A DNA stretch of 64,000 bases from Anadara kagoshimensis (taxonomy: Eukaryota > Mollusca > Bivalvia > Arcoida > Arcidae): assembly GCA_021292105.1 (NCBI GenBank), contig CM037874.1, forward strand, positions 13,932,615 to 13,996,614, given 5' to 3'. A model generated the notes under the pieces. That model ran no database searches. It was not told the origin of the DNA and was given only the letters and a program-made list of their open reading frames with translations. Shown here one piece after another: positions 12,001 through 24,555 of this stretch. Each line of letters begins with the position of its first letter. Position 1 is the first letter of the stretch. The position numbers and the translations under genes are program-made.

Positions 12001-12113
12001 ATGAAAATAGAGGGGAAGCAGTTTGTTGGGACGAAAACGGACAAGGATATTATACTCTGGGAGAGGGCAGTAACAAACATATTTATTATTATAGACGGAT
12101 CATACCAATCTGA
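9081..12113 (+). CDS. Secreted propeller-like protein of unknown function, with two GC-AG introns
   Basis: Four exons (9081-9153, 10347-10622, 11245-11356, 11681-12113) join in frame to 297 residues. Residues 1 to about 19 form a classical signal peptide and there is no later membrane segment, so the product is probably secreted. Recognisable blocks are SGL...LYTHND (51-68), YDWEDLA (97-103), ADIGDHG (117-123), IYRVREP, AETLMVDPRGEIYIVSK (160-176) and AGDISPNG (218-225). These recur in bacterial and invertebrate proteins that I take to be beta-propeller-like; I cannot name a tested function. Cys106 and Cys113 may form a disulfide. Introns 2 and 3 start GCAAGT rather than GT, and the reading frame requires both. 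Intron 1 holds a retroelement tail. ATTAAA follows the stop. The gene converges with RAD51D. Confidence 0.85.
9368..9603 (+). mobile_element. Retroelement 3' tail (family R1) in intron 1
   Basis: This is one of about twenty 5'-truncated copies of the same family. The 3' consensus includes TAGCTAGCTAAACAGGAGG, CACTTCCCTGGTGGAAGTTC and a tip near GATTCGGACATGGAT. Sense orientation is fixed by the copy at 45255-46680, whose upstream part encodes a reverse transcriptase. A 40-bp tip of the same family also sits at 11150-11190. Confidence 0.8.
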
Positions 12114-12179
12114 ATTAAAACAAGCTTTTATTTACACATTTTAAATTATACCACATAGTCAAGTCACTAGATCTGGACA

Positions 12180-12540
12180 TGAAACCAACAATCTTCAGTA
12201 ATTTCCCCCCTGAAGTACCTTCCTATTTTCCACTTTGAGCCCCACAGCTAAGATTTGTGCAAATTTAGGTACCGGTATATATTTTGTATGTTCAAGGACT
12301 TTATTTTAAAGATTTTCACTATTTCTCAACTTATGGGCTTATGGGCTTGAATGGGATATAATTATTTTATTTTCATTTGTGCAAATCAAAAAGCCCTTTA
12401 GTCAGGCACGATAATCACTCATCAAATTTGGCCAAGTAGTTTTGGAAAAGTTTAACAGACAGGGGATGACAACAGACAAAGGGAAAGTTAACCATTGCAT
12501 TAGCTCATCTGATTTTCCAGCTTGGGTATATTATAATGAA
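12180..12540 (+). repeat. Decayed relative of the 13670-15095 element
   Basis: Text such as TTTGAGCCCCACAGCTA, CATTTGTGCAAATC and AATTTGGCCAAGTAGTTTTGG matches the 3' half of the larger element at about 14700-15090. It lies between the convergent 3' ends of the secreted-protein gene and RAD51D. Confidence 0.6.
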
Positions 12541-12722
12541 ATATGTGTACAATTTAGTTAAATGACATTTATTGAAAATATATACAATCAGAAATAAAAG
12601 TAATAGTGATACTACATTTTTAAATATATTTTACATTTCATTTTCAACATTTAAAAATTCAATATTAAATAAAATAAAATATAAATATGCTGTAACAATG
12701 GAATCAATTCAATAAATGAAAA

Positions 12723-15700
12723 TCAACAATCATCAAGTCCCTTTTCACTGATACAAAATACTGCTGTTGAACTTGGAGTTTTCTGCAATACAAACAAAAC
12801 ATAATATATACATATATTTCAAAAGGTTTTTGTCTTGCCAGGAATTTTTTAATATCCCGTGTGTTCTGAAAACATTGAAATCATATTAAACTTAATTGCA
12901 TCCTTTATAATAACTCGTAAACTACAATGCTTGGACCTCTAGTCACTTGTGGTGATAGAAAATGTGTGCTAGATTAGTCAATATGGCCAGTGTTTTACAA
13001 CCACTCCTTAACTTAGATTTCTTTTAACTTAAATCTGGCAAATTTTATACCATAATAATTTTGTTATTTGTTAATATAAAACTCTTGTTTTGAAGACATA
13101 TGTAATTATTTTGACATTCTCTTATTTATAATATGTGTATTTGTATGTCATTAACAATACTATGTAGCATCTAAATGTGAAATATTTTTGTGAAATTATG
13201 TGGAAGATGAAATAAAAAATACCAATACCAAAAAAAAAAAAAAAAAATTGTTAATTGTTAAAAAATCCAGGAATTTAAGGTGCCATTTTGAAAATAATTT
13301 CAGGCTTATAACATCTTTATTTAGTTTTGTCAAAAATGAGTACATTTAGTTCAAAAATGATTGCAAACATTTGCTAAATTTCAGTTAAGAAATAACTGTG
13401 AAACTGGGGCTAGTCAACTTGTTACTTCAAAGTTTACAGGTATAAAAATAGTAATGTCCAATCATCTTTAACCTACCTGTCTGGAACTTTTAACTATTGA
13501 AAGTTCTCTAAGCTGTTTGTCATCTGTTGTAACATTAGTTAGAATTACTCTAGTATGAGGGACATAAGACCAAGTTCTTCCTAGGCTAACCAGTCGATCT
13601 TCAGAGCTTACCAAGATGTTATTTATAACCTATTAATAATCAGAAAATAAAACAGAATTATAATTCTGAAACAAGAGGCCCATGGGCCTTAACGCTCACC
13701 TGTGACCTTTGAACCCATGAGCTTCATTCAAATATCAAAATGATAATTCGGCCAATATTCTAATATACATCCCTATACAAAAAGTTTATAGTTTTTGAGA
13801 TAAATAATCATCTCAGTACTTGTTTGTATCTGTGATCTTGACATTTGAACCCATGCTCTTCATTCATCTATCAAAATGACCACTGTGCCCGTACTAACAA
13901 TATTCTAATATACATGCCTATACAAAAAGTTAATAGTTTTTAAGATAATTAACCATTTAGGTATTCATTCGCATCTGTGACCTTGACCTTTAAACCCATG
14001 AGCTTCATTCATATATCAAAATGATCATTAGGATAATACCTAAATAGTCTAATATACATGCCTATACAAAAAGTTCATAGTTTTTGAGATAAATAATCAT
14101 TTCAGATCTTGTTCACATCTGTGACCTTGACCTTTGAACCCATAACCTTCATTCATATATCAAAATGGTTGTTAGGCTAATACCTACAATATTCTAATAT
14201 ACATGCATATCCAAAAAGTTAACAGTTTTCAAGATAAATAACCATTCAGGTATTCATTCACATCTGTGACCTTGACCTTTGAACCTATGACCTTCATTCA
14301 TATATCAAAATGATCGTTAGGATAATACCTAAAATATTCTAATATACATGCATATCCAAAAAGTTAACAGTTTTCAAGATAAATAACCATTCAGGTATTC
14401 ATTCACATCTGTGACCTTGACCTTTGAACCTATGACCTTCATTCATATATCAAAATGATCGTTAGGATAATACCTAAAATATTCTAATATACATGCATAT
14501 CCAAAAAGTTAACAGTTTTCAAGATAAATAACCATTCAGGTATTCATTCACATCTGTGACCTTGACCTTTGAACCTATGACCTTCATTCATATATCAAAA
14601 TGATCGTTAGGATAATACCTAAAATATTCTAATATACATGCCTATACAAAAAGTTAATAGTTTTCAAGATATATTGACAAATACATAATTTTTAGCAATT
14701 TCCCCACTCAGCACCTTACCATTTCCCCATTTTGAGCCCCATGGCTACCATTTGTGCAAATCTGAAACTAGATGACCTAAGGATGTTATATATGAAATAA
14801 ATAAGGTATATGTCTTGTAGATTCAGAGGAGAAGATTTTTAAAGTTTTTCACTATTTCCCCCCTTATGGGGCCCCAAGGGGACATAACTCCTTCATTTGT
14901 GCAAATCTGAGAGGGCTTCACCCAGGCATGATGGTTACCAAGTTTCATTAAATTTGGCCCAGTGGTTTTGGAGGAGAAGATTAAAATGTAAAAAGTTTAC
15001 GCACGACGGACGACGGACGACGCACGACGCACGACGCACGACGGACGAAGATGGATAGCAATAGCTCATCTGAGCTTTCAGCTCAGGTGAGCTAAAAATC
15101 TCAAGTTTGGTTTACATTTCTCGTGTTTCTTATGTAAATGCAGATAAATTCTGAAAACATTTTAATACAGAGGTATGCAGCAGTGATATCCAGATATAAG
15201 AATTAAGAAAAGATCCACCTCATGTGTTGTGTATATTCCATTATATTTATGCACAGGTGAAAATTTTCTACAGAGAGATTAAGGGCTAGTTGTCTGTCCT
15301 AATTACTTATAAGTACTGCCTGAGAAAAGTAAAGAAGCATGTTGTTGTCTGAATTATGAGTTCAAGCATAGCTAGAAAAAATTTACAGCCAGATGCCCAT
15401 CTAAATTTAATACTTACAAGCACTGCCAAAGAAAAATTAACAGCCAGTTGTTTAAGTTTTTGTGATAGCTGTACCATTAGACCATGACCTGTTGATAAAC
15501 AGAAAAAGTAACTATTTATCTTTCAGACAGAATTTAAATAATTTATAATTGTTTATAAGATAAAACATTAGTAACACATTACAAGATATATTATACACTA
15601 TCATCAAACCAGCACAAGTAATCAAAAACGTATATACTAATCCATGTCCGAATCACAATTCAGAAGCAAAGTAAAAACTTTGAAACTGACAAATTAGGTT

Positions 15701-18700
15701 AAACACATGAACTTCCACCAGGAAAGTGAGGCAGGGTGCTCCAGAGGGGTAAGTACCTCCTGTTTAGCTAGCTACACCTGCAAGGTGTGTAATCAAAATT
15801 GTGCGTGAAAGGAGAATGTAACTATGGGACGTCAAATATTTCAAGGGCAACCATGGACACAAAGACACCATACTTATCAACAATACTGTGATTACAGCTT
15901 TAAAACTTTTTAAGGGCCCTGATAAACCTAGGCTTGCAATATTCCTAGGTCAGCAATTTATTTGCAAGCAGCTTGCTCTGTTGTATAAAGTTCCAGTAAT
16001 TATTTTAATCAATGTTAGTGTCATAGAGTAATGCTTAGTTGCAATTTTTAACAATATATAGAGCACAATATTAATTTTATATGAAAAAAATACTTGTGGG
16101 CTTTTATATCCCAAATAAGATTATTTCACTTATATCAAAATGTCACCATGCAAGCTAAAGGTTAAGTTACTTGATACAGTGTACTAAATAGTGAAGTCAA
16201 GACAAATCCCCAGTTGATACTTAGTCTTCTTGTTATATTCATGATATTCTACTAAGTCAACTTAAGAGATAATAAATACGCAAAACCACACATATGTGGT
16301 TTTGTATTTATCACATACCCTACCAAACTAAATGAAAAGATTTCTTTGGCTTAATCTGTCAATGAATTCGCAATCAACTATTTTATATTGACTTTTGATC
16401 TTTTTGGTCTGATTAAAAAAATCTGATACCTGACTGGAAAAACTGCTAAAAAGTAATTTAAAACAACAGATAACTTTCCGTTTAAACATCATTGTTTAAA
16501 CATTTTACTAATACCATCGTAAACACTGGGAAAAAAATTAAAAAAAACAAACATTGATTTTACAAAATTATTTAACATCCTCCGCGATTCTCCCAACTCG
16601 AAAAACTCTCCCAACTTAATATGACATCACATTATAACCAATGAATGACATCATATTATTGTTGTTGGAAAAGGGAATTCCCCTAAAAGAAGTTCCGGCT
16701 ACTATTGTGATACAGAATATTGTATTGCACATGTGCAATACATACCTTTGTATCACATGGCAAAAAAATGTAATGTATCGCTACAGTAAGATTCAATGGG
16801 TATGTGATAAATACATAGTCAAGATATTATAGTCAATAATACTTAGTTAAGCCACTTTAACTGATATTTGATAATACATAGACCAGTAATTATAAACTAC
16901 GGTAATGGCTACTTTCATTTCATACTCACCATCCACTTGCTGGCCTCCTAGTATAGGGTATATAACTGATGCTACATTATCTAGTATTAAAAGTTTTAGG
17001 TTACCATAGAAATCATCATTCTGCAATAAAAAAAATGCACTAAATAATACTTCATAATAAATTCATCTAAAGTAGTGAATTGTACAGTAAAATCTTACTA
17101 TTATACCCCTTGGAAAAATTGGCCACTTGGCTTACTGCCACCTAAAATTTCATTTCTTTTATAATTTTCTAAACCTCCATCTATTTACTGCCAAACCCCT
17201 TTATAATGCCAGAATTTGACAAATAACGGCTATGAATTGAAGTTTTACTGTATATGTACAAAAAATTGTATCTCTAAAATATTCATAGAAATAAAAATTT
17301 TGTTTTCATTTAAACAGTTTAACTTCAGATCTACATGCATTATGTAACGGGAAATATGATTGGCCAGATCACTTCAACATTATTCATTTATAGTTACAAA
17401 AACACATTCTTATGTAATCAAACTTATAATACATAGCGGGATGGAGTAGAGTAACAATGTTTTACAATTTTCTTTCACTTATATCCAGGATGTCAGTTCT
17501 GGGATGGGGGGGGGGGGGACCAGAGTGCCGCAAATCAATGATGTTCTATATTCTCACATTAAGATCTGTCCAGATTAGTATTCACACCTAAGCTATGAGA
17601 GACACAGTGATCTATTAGACAATGCTTTAAACCATTTGAATACTGCGGTATACATGTATATAGGGGAATGAATCAAAATTTTCTTGTGTTAGTTGCAAAA
17701 CTACCAACAGATTGTAAGGATTATTGTCGGAGTATGAATGAATGAACATGATATATATATATTTGTCTGGTGATGTTTATTTTAAGGCCAGGGCCTAACT
17801 ATTAGATAAATACTATACCAGTACCTCAAATATTAAGGGGATATTGGTGACCTACAGATAGTGGTGACTGGTCTACTGTGCACGTTTACAGATCACAGCA
17901 CCTCTCACCACTTTGGTTTGAATCCCACATGGGACAGATCAGTTTATCATGAGAAAGGTTATGATTTTGCTTGTCGAAGTCTGGATTTTCTCCAAGCACT
18001 CCAGTTTTTCTTTACCATCTATAAACTGATCACCTTGATTTAAGTGTCAAAGAATCTTGACAGGAACATAAAACTCTATTATTGCACTTCACCCTCCTAA
18101 AATATTGATATGGAAAAGCACTGAATATGATAGGAACAAAACTAGCATTTGATATACATTGAAAATCTTGTTTCTTTACCTGTTTACTTAAGTTAAATCT
18201 TGTATTTTCTAGCTCAGATAAAACATCAAATATATCAATGGCTGTGGCACACCTTATACGCTTTAAAACAGCATCATTGTCCTAAAATATATAAAACAAA
18301 ACTACTAACCAGTCGATATTGGATACATGTAGATACCTACTGAGAAGAATAAGAACGTACAAGGAGGAGATAGATAAACTTTCTGGTGAAAATATGTCCA
18401 ATGCCAAAAACTGCTGGTCTTTTGAGAAGCCAAACAAATTAAAAACAAAATGCTTTATAACCCTAGTTATAATTAAAACGGGATGACATTTCAAAAGTGA
18501 CCTCTAAACAAAACCCAAATGAGATATTCATGTTTCCCCAACCATGTGCATAATCAAAACACCAATAGTAAACCTACTACACCTTGAAAACTTCCTGTGA
18601 CTTTTTATAAAAAGATCTGGTAAACAATTTTCAGGAAAAAAGACAGACAAAATGTTAGCAGAAGAAATAAAGTTAGCACTATATGACATGAAACTATTGG

Positions 18701-21700
18701 GGCAAAGAATAGAGGTTTTACTGTACAGTAAATACATGTATTAATGACATCAACATTACATACTTGGTCTTTTCCCCTTGTCTGTATTATCTCCTGTAGT
18801 TTTTCAACAGAAAAACCTCCCTGAGTGTCTATATACAAAACATTCTTACAACAATCAGCTGAAACAACTGCAGCACAGGTCAGACAAAACTGAAAGTAAA
18901 AAGAACAAAATCAATAAACTTGATTTCTGCTGAATCAAGAGAATGAAAATTATGTAGTCAGATATCAGTAAAAAGAACAAAATACAAAATAAAAAAGAAT
19001 TGGATTTCTGAATCAAAAGAAAATCACCATGAAATGTGACTGCGACTGGGAAAATGGGTCCAGTTGCGCTCTGACGTCAAACTGAGAAAATTGAACAGAG
19101 AGCTTGACGTCACAAAATTGTGCACCTTGCATTGAAATTTATGATGGAGTTCATGTAAACTAAAATGTATCAAGCAACCAAACGAGCGCATTTAAACTGG
19201 TGCTTCATGTGTATTTGTGTTAATCTGTATTTATATTTCAAAATTATAATCAATCTACATTTATAGAATAAAATAATAAATAATAAATACGCGCGCACAT
19301 TTAGGTAAAATGTTAGATTGACCTGACCTATATAAACACGGTCGATTTGCCGTTTTCAGACGGTCTTCAAGTGTTGTTTTATGATTAAATACAATTATTC
19401 TGATTAAGCAAAACGAGCGTCATTTGTATTGTTAGATGGCACGATTCAAATAGATACACAAGCTAAATTTCTCCCAGATCGAGTGATGAACACGATATAG
19501 GCCTATCTACCAGCAGCTTAGATAAAATGTCTTCTATTACGTCCGTACTACGCCGGTCAAAAATTAGACCTCCGATTGTATGCTTTGTCTATGTAGTCAC
19601 TGTTCATGGAAGTGATGCCGGTTCATGCGATAGTTTCCAAATTGTCGACATACTCGATTATCAAATACCTAAATATTTATTTGTTTATTTATTTAATGTA
19701 TTTTAAAAAAAAATGGTAGCTTAATGTTACTCTTAAGTACTGTGTGGTATTGTTGTTGTCTAATTAAAGCTCTGAAAATCCTATTTCCCCTCGTTCAATA
19801 ATTGATTTTAAATCTAGGCAGTGAACAAAATAAATTTGTAACTTTCTATGTAGCCTCTCATCGTTTTCTGTACATCACTCCGTATTAGATCTATACAATT
19901 TTCAGTTAAGCTATAACAAAATCATGCCTGGCCTAGTCTACAAGCTTTAAAAGGCATGTTGGATCTAGCTTCTATAAATATGTCGCTGTATTAATAATTT
20001 AATTTACTTTTTTAATTTCAAAATAAATAATTCTTTAAAGTATTAAATCACGGTTAGGTTTATTCAAAGCTAGTAACAACAATACTTATAGTTTTAAAAA
20101 GAAAAGAAAAGAAAATAAAATGTTACTTTTCATGGATGGTGTTTTCAAATCACAACCATTGCTGATATTTATTATTTTATTTTTTATTTTAAAATTATCA
20201 CTTGACATAAGTTTCATATTGGAAATCCGAATTATATTAAATAAGATTAAGTTTTATATAGGCCTAGTTTCCTCTGTCCAGATGAGCTTGCGCTTCTAAA
20301 CATATTGATATGATTTAGCCTCTGACAAGAGCGGCTTGATATGATGACTTTCTAAAAAATATAAAGATCTTGTGCAAGAAAGTCCGAGTGGCGAAAGAAC
20401 GTGACTAAAATTATCATAATTTTGTGAATGTGGTTGCATGGTATTGCGCAGTCGGGGTGAGTGGAGAAATGGAGTTTACGCCAAAGGCGTAAAATTACAT
20501 TTTCACTTATATTGAGGCCGAAATGTGGATGGTGGATAAATCCGAGTGCCCGGTTAATATTGTTATTCTTATATGCCCCATCAAACTAGTTTGCGGTTAA
20601 GAAATATGCGTATTTGTTAAATAATTCGGGTTGCTGAGGGTATTTCAACTTCACTACAAACACACCACTGGGATTTACTTCCGAACCCATCCATCAGTAG
20701 TCCCAATATGTTTGTATTTTCTTGACTTATTTTCTATGTTTATTTTTTTAAAATTTTATTTTTTATTGCTTGGTTCCAGCAGCTGTGTTGTTCATTTTTT
20801 TAAATTCTGTTCTTATACATTTTAGGTTATGTCACGCTTTTTATGGACATAAACATTTAAATGCATACCACTGCGGTAGCTCAATTGGTAGAGTGACCCC
20901 CCCCCCCCCCCTGCAAGTGGGTGGTCGTGGGTTCGAACCCCGACCGGGTCTGAACTGACTTTAAAGTGGGTAGTGATTGCTTTTTCGCCAAGCACTCGGC
21001 ATTACGAAATGAAAGGCACGGTTTACATATATTTTATTAAATGAACGAGGTCCCCTATCAACGTTAGGTGTGACACAATAAAGAACCCTGCTGTATAATG
21101 CTATCAGCGCAACACACAGGCTAAATGTTTGCTATAGCTGGCGACGTCTTGATATAATTGAAATATTCTTGACTAGGACGGTAAACGCCATCAAATAGTT
21201 TGTTTCAATTCTAATTACTTAAGTTAATCATACTGTGTACATTGATTCTGTATATAGCTTTCCTTTTAGAATATATGGACAAAAATTGTTTAGAAATCGT
21301 GTAAAAAAATAATCAAGTATACTTTTATTCTCTGATGACCTTTAACCCCTAATCACGTGACTTATTGATACATATAAATTGATTTCATTGGATATTTTCA
21401 AAACTTCGTCTTGATCTTTCATATGATTTATTAGAAATATAAAAATAATTATAATGTATTTATCTCCAATATAGTATTGGTGGCACTGAGAAAGTCACCA
21501 TTTTTTATTCAAAAAACGCACTGTAGGTTATCGAACATATATTCATACTCATCTAATTTCTTGAGTATTTTTCTAAAATTTTCATTTACGGACAAATTAA
21601 TTGTACCTCCCTCCCTACATTAGATATTGAACCTATTTTGTAATCTGTTTGATTCAAAATATTACGTTATTTTTGTGTAAAAATTCAAAATTTTGGGTTT

Positions 21701-24555
21701 TTCCTCCTTTTTATGTTGGCGAAGAGGAGAGGCATATTGGTATTTTATGGCGCTTTCATGTTAGCGTTACCATGGTAACGGATATACATTGGAAACATCG
21801 TGACAAAACAAAAGATATTTGATTATTGAAAACATAAAATATTGACTTAAAGTTAGCATTTAAGTTTTTGTTGTAAATGCATGAGAAGTTTCTTTGAAAT
21901 AAATATTTAGATCTTGTAAAATTGCGAAAAAAATCTGTAAATGTTGTAATTTCAGTGATTAAGTCGACTTAAAGACTTTTTCTGTAAAAAACACAGAATA
22001 GTAAATCCTTCATAACTTTAAGAATAATTGAGATATTCATCTCAAATTTTCAGGTTATGTTATTAAATCTTGGTGCTTTCGAAAAATGCAAAAATCTGAA
22101 AATGCGATTTTTGCGCATCTGGACCCATTTTCCCAGTCACAGTCACAAATAAAAATCACAAAGTCAGATATGAGTGGAAAGGAAAAAGAGCTGCTGTCAG
22201 AAGAACAACATAGTTTATCTGTACATCTAGTTGATCAAACACCTTTTACCAATAACTTTAACAAATTATAACTTAAATATGATGCCATTTAAAAAGTGTC
22301 CCCCAAATGAATCCTAACTGGGAAATTGATTTTTTCCCAATGATGTGCATGATAAAAATAAGAATAGCCAATGTCACATGTACTCCGACTATAGATTGTT
22401 ACTTTGAAGTTTCATAAAGATCTGTTAAATAATTACCAACAAAAGTGGTGGAAATACTTGCAGTAGAAATGGAGTAAATACTAATGTTGCCTCTACTAAT
22501 TAACACTTGCGTTCAAGCTCATATCAGGGATATGAAATGGTTTATTCTACAAAACTGTACAAATTAACTATGATGATACCAATGTTAGGCCTTTATGACT
22601 TTCATATCAAATATTTTGATGACAAAAAATGGATAACTACCAACTTCCAATGGTTGTGTCAGGACATATAAAGGGAAGCATGAGTGGAGTTGAAAAAATG
22701 TGTTTTACACTCCAGTCAAATTTTTTTCACTTATATCCAGACAGTCTGTTCTGGAATGGTTGGGGAAACTGGAGTGTCTGGAAAAAACCATCTACCTTTG
22801 GCAAGAGAACTGACAAACTTCCTTACACCTGGATCTAACCTAAGTGTAATTTTAACCTAGACAGTAAGAAGTATTGTGATCGATATATGCACCCTCTTTT
22901 GACCACTCTGCAATGGAGGTTACTCAGGAATAAAAAAAACTATTATCTGATTTTGTAGACTATTGTCTACTGGATATATTATCAATCACAAACAGGACAA
23001 TAGTCTTATCCATCATTATAAAGTTACAATACTGTATAAGCATTTGATTTTTTAAACTATTTGGCGGTGAGAAATTTTCACAGTATTTACTGTAGGTAAA
23101 GTGTACTAAGGGAAATAAGAAATATTTGCCTAGAAGATATATTCATGGTACAAGTCACTGTGAAAATTGTGAATGTTTTCCTCAAAAACAGTAAATAAAA
23201 TTGTTATACTTACCTGTGTTTTACCTGAAGCCAATTCACCAGCCACCTCTGTAACTTCTGCAGTATAAAGACCACCATCTAACAAGTCATCAATTCTGAA
23301 ATATATTTAATGAATTTATATATTCCTTCTGTTGAAATATAATTTTGATATGTATTTTAAAGCTTTCTCTGTGTGAAAAATGTATTGTAGGATCTCTCGC
23401 ATTAAAACATTTGTTAAGTGAGAAGGCAGTTGAATAATTTAAGTGGCTAAGTGGAGAAGGTGGTTGAGAAATTAAAGTGGCTAAGTGGAGAAGGCGGATG
23501 AATAATTTAAGTGGCTAAGTGAAGAAGGTGGTTGAGTAATTAATGTGGCTAAGTGGAGAAGGTGGTTGAGTAATTATAGTGGCTAAGTGGAGAAAGTAAT
23601 AAAAGGGGCTAAGTGGAGAAAGTGGTTGAGTAATTAAAGTTGTAGATGCATGATTCAAGGTTTCCTGTTCTAAAACTTCATTACTTATGTGAAATGAAAC
23701 ATATTTTGGCAAATTGGTGAAAAAATACTTTAAAAAGGGCCATATTTCCACAAATGCCTATTAATAATTTTGAAATTGTGAAAAAACCCAGATGAATGTC
23801 AATGCTCACACAGACTGACAAGTTTTATGACTACATGTTGACTAATGATCTCACATCAATGCTGCAGGGTCAAATTTATGGAAGTCATGGATACACTATT
23901 TTAAAATTAACAATAAACACCTTGCTGTCATACTTACTGTTTACATCCTGTAGATAATATTGACATTGATGATACAGCACTATTATACACATCAGCTCCA
24001 TTAACAGCAAAACCAGAATACTGAGCTAACAATACACGGCGGATGACAAGTAAATCCTAAAATTAACAGTAAAACATCATTTTTCAAATATTAAATACAT
24101 GTGGATCCATCTGTATGTAGGATTTCATTTTTAAGGCTTTTATTACCACTCATTAAAATCTTTTTTTCTTATTTTTTTTTTTGCAAACTTATTTTCAGAG
24201 AAATGTTCCAATTAAATTGCTTGATTCCATCATATTGATATATTTAAGTGTCTGTTCTTGTGTGGTATTATTATTATAGTGCATTATTAGTACATGTTGC
24301 TCTAGTCATCTATAAAATTTCGCCAAATTTAACTATTGTGTTTATCTATATTAAAATGGCACGTAGCAGTAATATAATGGATCAATTATTTGTGCCCTAC
24401 TTTCACTTTACCTTGTAAGGGATACCACAAGTTTGTGCAATTTCTTCTACATCCTTAACCAGGAAATCTACGACTGTTCTTATTTTAGATTTCTTTAAAC
24501 TTGTCACCACAGATTCTGACAGAGCTGGACATAAACCAGCGCGCAACAATGCCAT
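12723..24555 (-). CDS. RAD51D: DNA repair protein RAD51 homolog 4 (RAD51D)
   Basis: Nine exons on the minus strand: 24555-24412, 24056-23938, 23295-23214, 18889-18764, 18281-18180, 17020-16930, 15488-15418, 13629-13477 and 12782-12723. All have GT-AG borders and join to 315 residues (human RAD51D has 328). The start [12 protein letters not shown] aligns with the vertebrate N terminus. Residues 1-60 are the helical N-terminal domain. Walker A is GELASGKT (107-114) and Walker B is LLILD (201-205). The conserved block [12 protein letters not shown] precedes SSRQ. RAD51D is a RecA-type ATPase of the BCDX2 complex (with RAD51B, RAD51C and XRCC2) that helps load RAD51 during homologous recombination. 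An in-frame upstream ATG at 24672-24670 could add 39 residues. Introns are rich in mobile elements. Confidence 0.95.
13670..15095 (+). mobile_element. 1.4-kb element with internal 145-bp tandem repeats
   Basis: The element lies in RAD51D intron 8. It begins near ACAAGAGGCCCATGGGCC and ends near CAGCTCAGGTGAGCTAA. GCTCACCTG at the left is the complement of CAGGTGAGC at the right, so the ends are inverted. From about 13705 to 14690 a unit built on GTGACCTTGACCTTTGAACC repeats about seven times; the last three copies are almost identical with a 145-bp period (14268, 14413, 14558). A (GACG)n-like run lies at about 15000-15050. There is no open frame of note, so it is a non-autonomous element. Confidence 0.75.
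15633..16005 (-). mobile_element. Retroelement 3' tail (family R1) in RAD51D intron 6
   Basis: This is a reverse-oriented copy of the dispersed retroelement tail. It starts with the complementary tip ACTAATCCATGTCCGAATCA, passes through the complement of TAGCTAGCTAAACAGGAGG, and extends into the decayed RT-linked coding part. It lies just upstream (in the minus sense) of RAD51D exon 7. Confidence 0.75.
16286..16816. repeat. Inverted-repeat block in RAD51D intron 6
   Basis: The 17-mer GTATTTATCACATACCC at 16306-16322 is exactly complementary to 16799-16815. Inside lie a near-palindrome around CCACATATGTGG at about 16283-16304 and a perfect 20-bp palindrome, GTATTGCACATGTGCAATAC, at about 16723-16742. 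The arrangement suggests a fold-back or MITE of about 510 bp, possibly a composite of two. Confidence 0.55.
18340..18690 (+). repeat. Dispersed repeat shared with 22200-22480
   Basis: This stretch, in RAD51D intron 4, shares an ordered series of motifs with 22200-22480: TTATAA..TTAAA, GATGTGCAT-like, AAAGATCTGGTAAA/AAAGATCTGTTAAA, and GCAGAAG/GCAGTAG. The match is diverged, in the same orientation on both sides. Open frames here are not supported as exons; RAD51D exon 4 begins just beyond. Confidence 0.45.
19036..22146. mobile_element. 3.1-kb element with terminal inverted repeats and AAAT target duplication
   Basis: The left end (GTGACTGCGACTGGGAAAAT, then GGGTCC) matches the complement of the right end with one mismatch in the first 26 bases, and continues with lower identity to about 35 bp. 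AAAT flanks both sides (19032-19035 and 22147-22150). No transposase frame is present, so it is non-autonomous. A SINE (20870-21196) has inserted within it. The element sits in RAD51D intron 3 and interrupts a local tandem duplication (AGTCAGATAT / GTAAAAAGAACAAAAT) of intron sequence. I cannot assign a superfamily. Confidence 0.8.
20870..21196 (+). repeat. Full-length tRNA-derived SINE nested in the TIR element
   Basis: The head contains the A box (GGTAGCTCAATTGG) and B box (GGTTCGAACCCCG), interrupted by a poly-C run at about 20897-20911. The body has CCAAGCACTCGGCAT and GAACCCTGCTGTATAATGC. The tail is GAAATATTCTTGACTAGGAC, then a gGTAAACgCCAT end. The same structure is at 37529, 47950 and, reversed, 61844-62172. 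Confidence 0.8.
22720..22835 (+). repeat. Fragment of a second SINE-like repeat
   Basis: The text TTCACTTATATCCAGACAG ... GGAAAAAACCATCTACCTTTGG and GAACTGACAAACTTCC resembles 17455-17530 and the reverse-oriented 61565-61790. It is repeat-derived; the open frame across it is not an exon. Confidence 0.5.
23400..23640 (+). repeat. Minisatellite, about 34-bp unit, in RAD51D intron 2
   Basis: About seven units of a motif like GTGGCTAAGTGGAGAAGGTG plus GTTGAGTAATTAA follow one another between RAD51D exons 2 and 3. Units vary in the AAGG/AAAG and GTTGAG/GATGAA positions and one is short. The minus-strand frame over it is a by-product of the period. Confidence 0.85.

Noticed and set aside
13705..14690. 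CRISPR-like array
   Set aside because: The repeat is a head-to-tail 145-bp satellite inside a mobile element, without distinct spacers, in a eukaryotic genome.
23515..23751. 78-codon minus-strand frame in RAD51D intron 2
   Set aside because: Mostly the complement of the 34-bp minisatellite.
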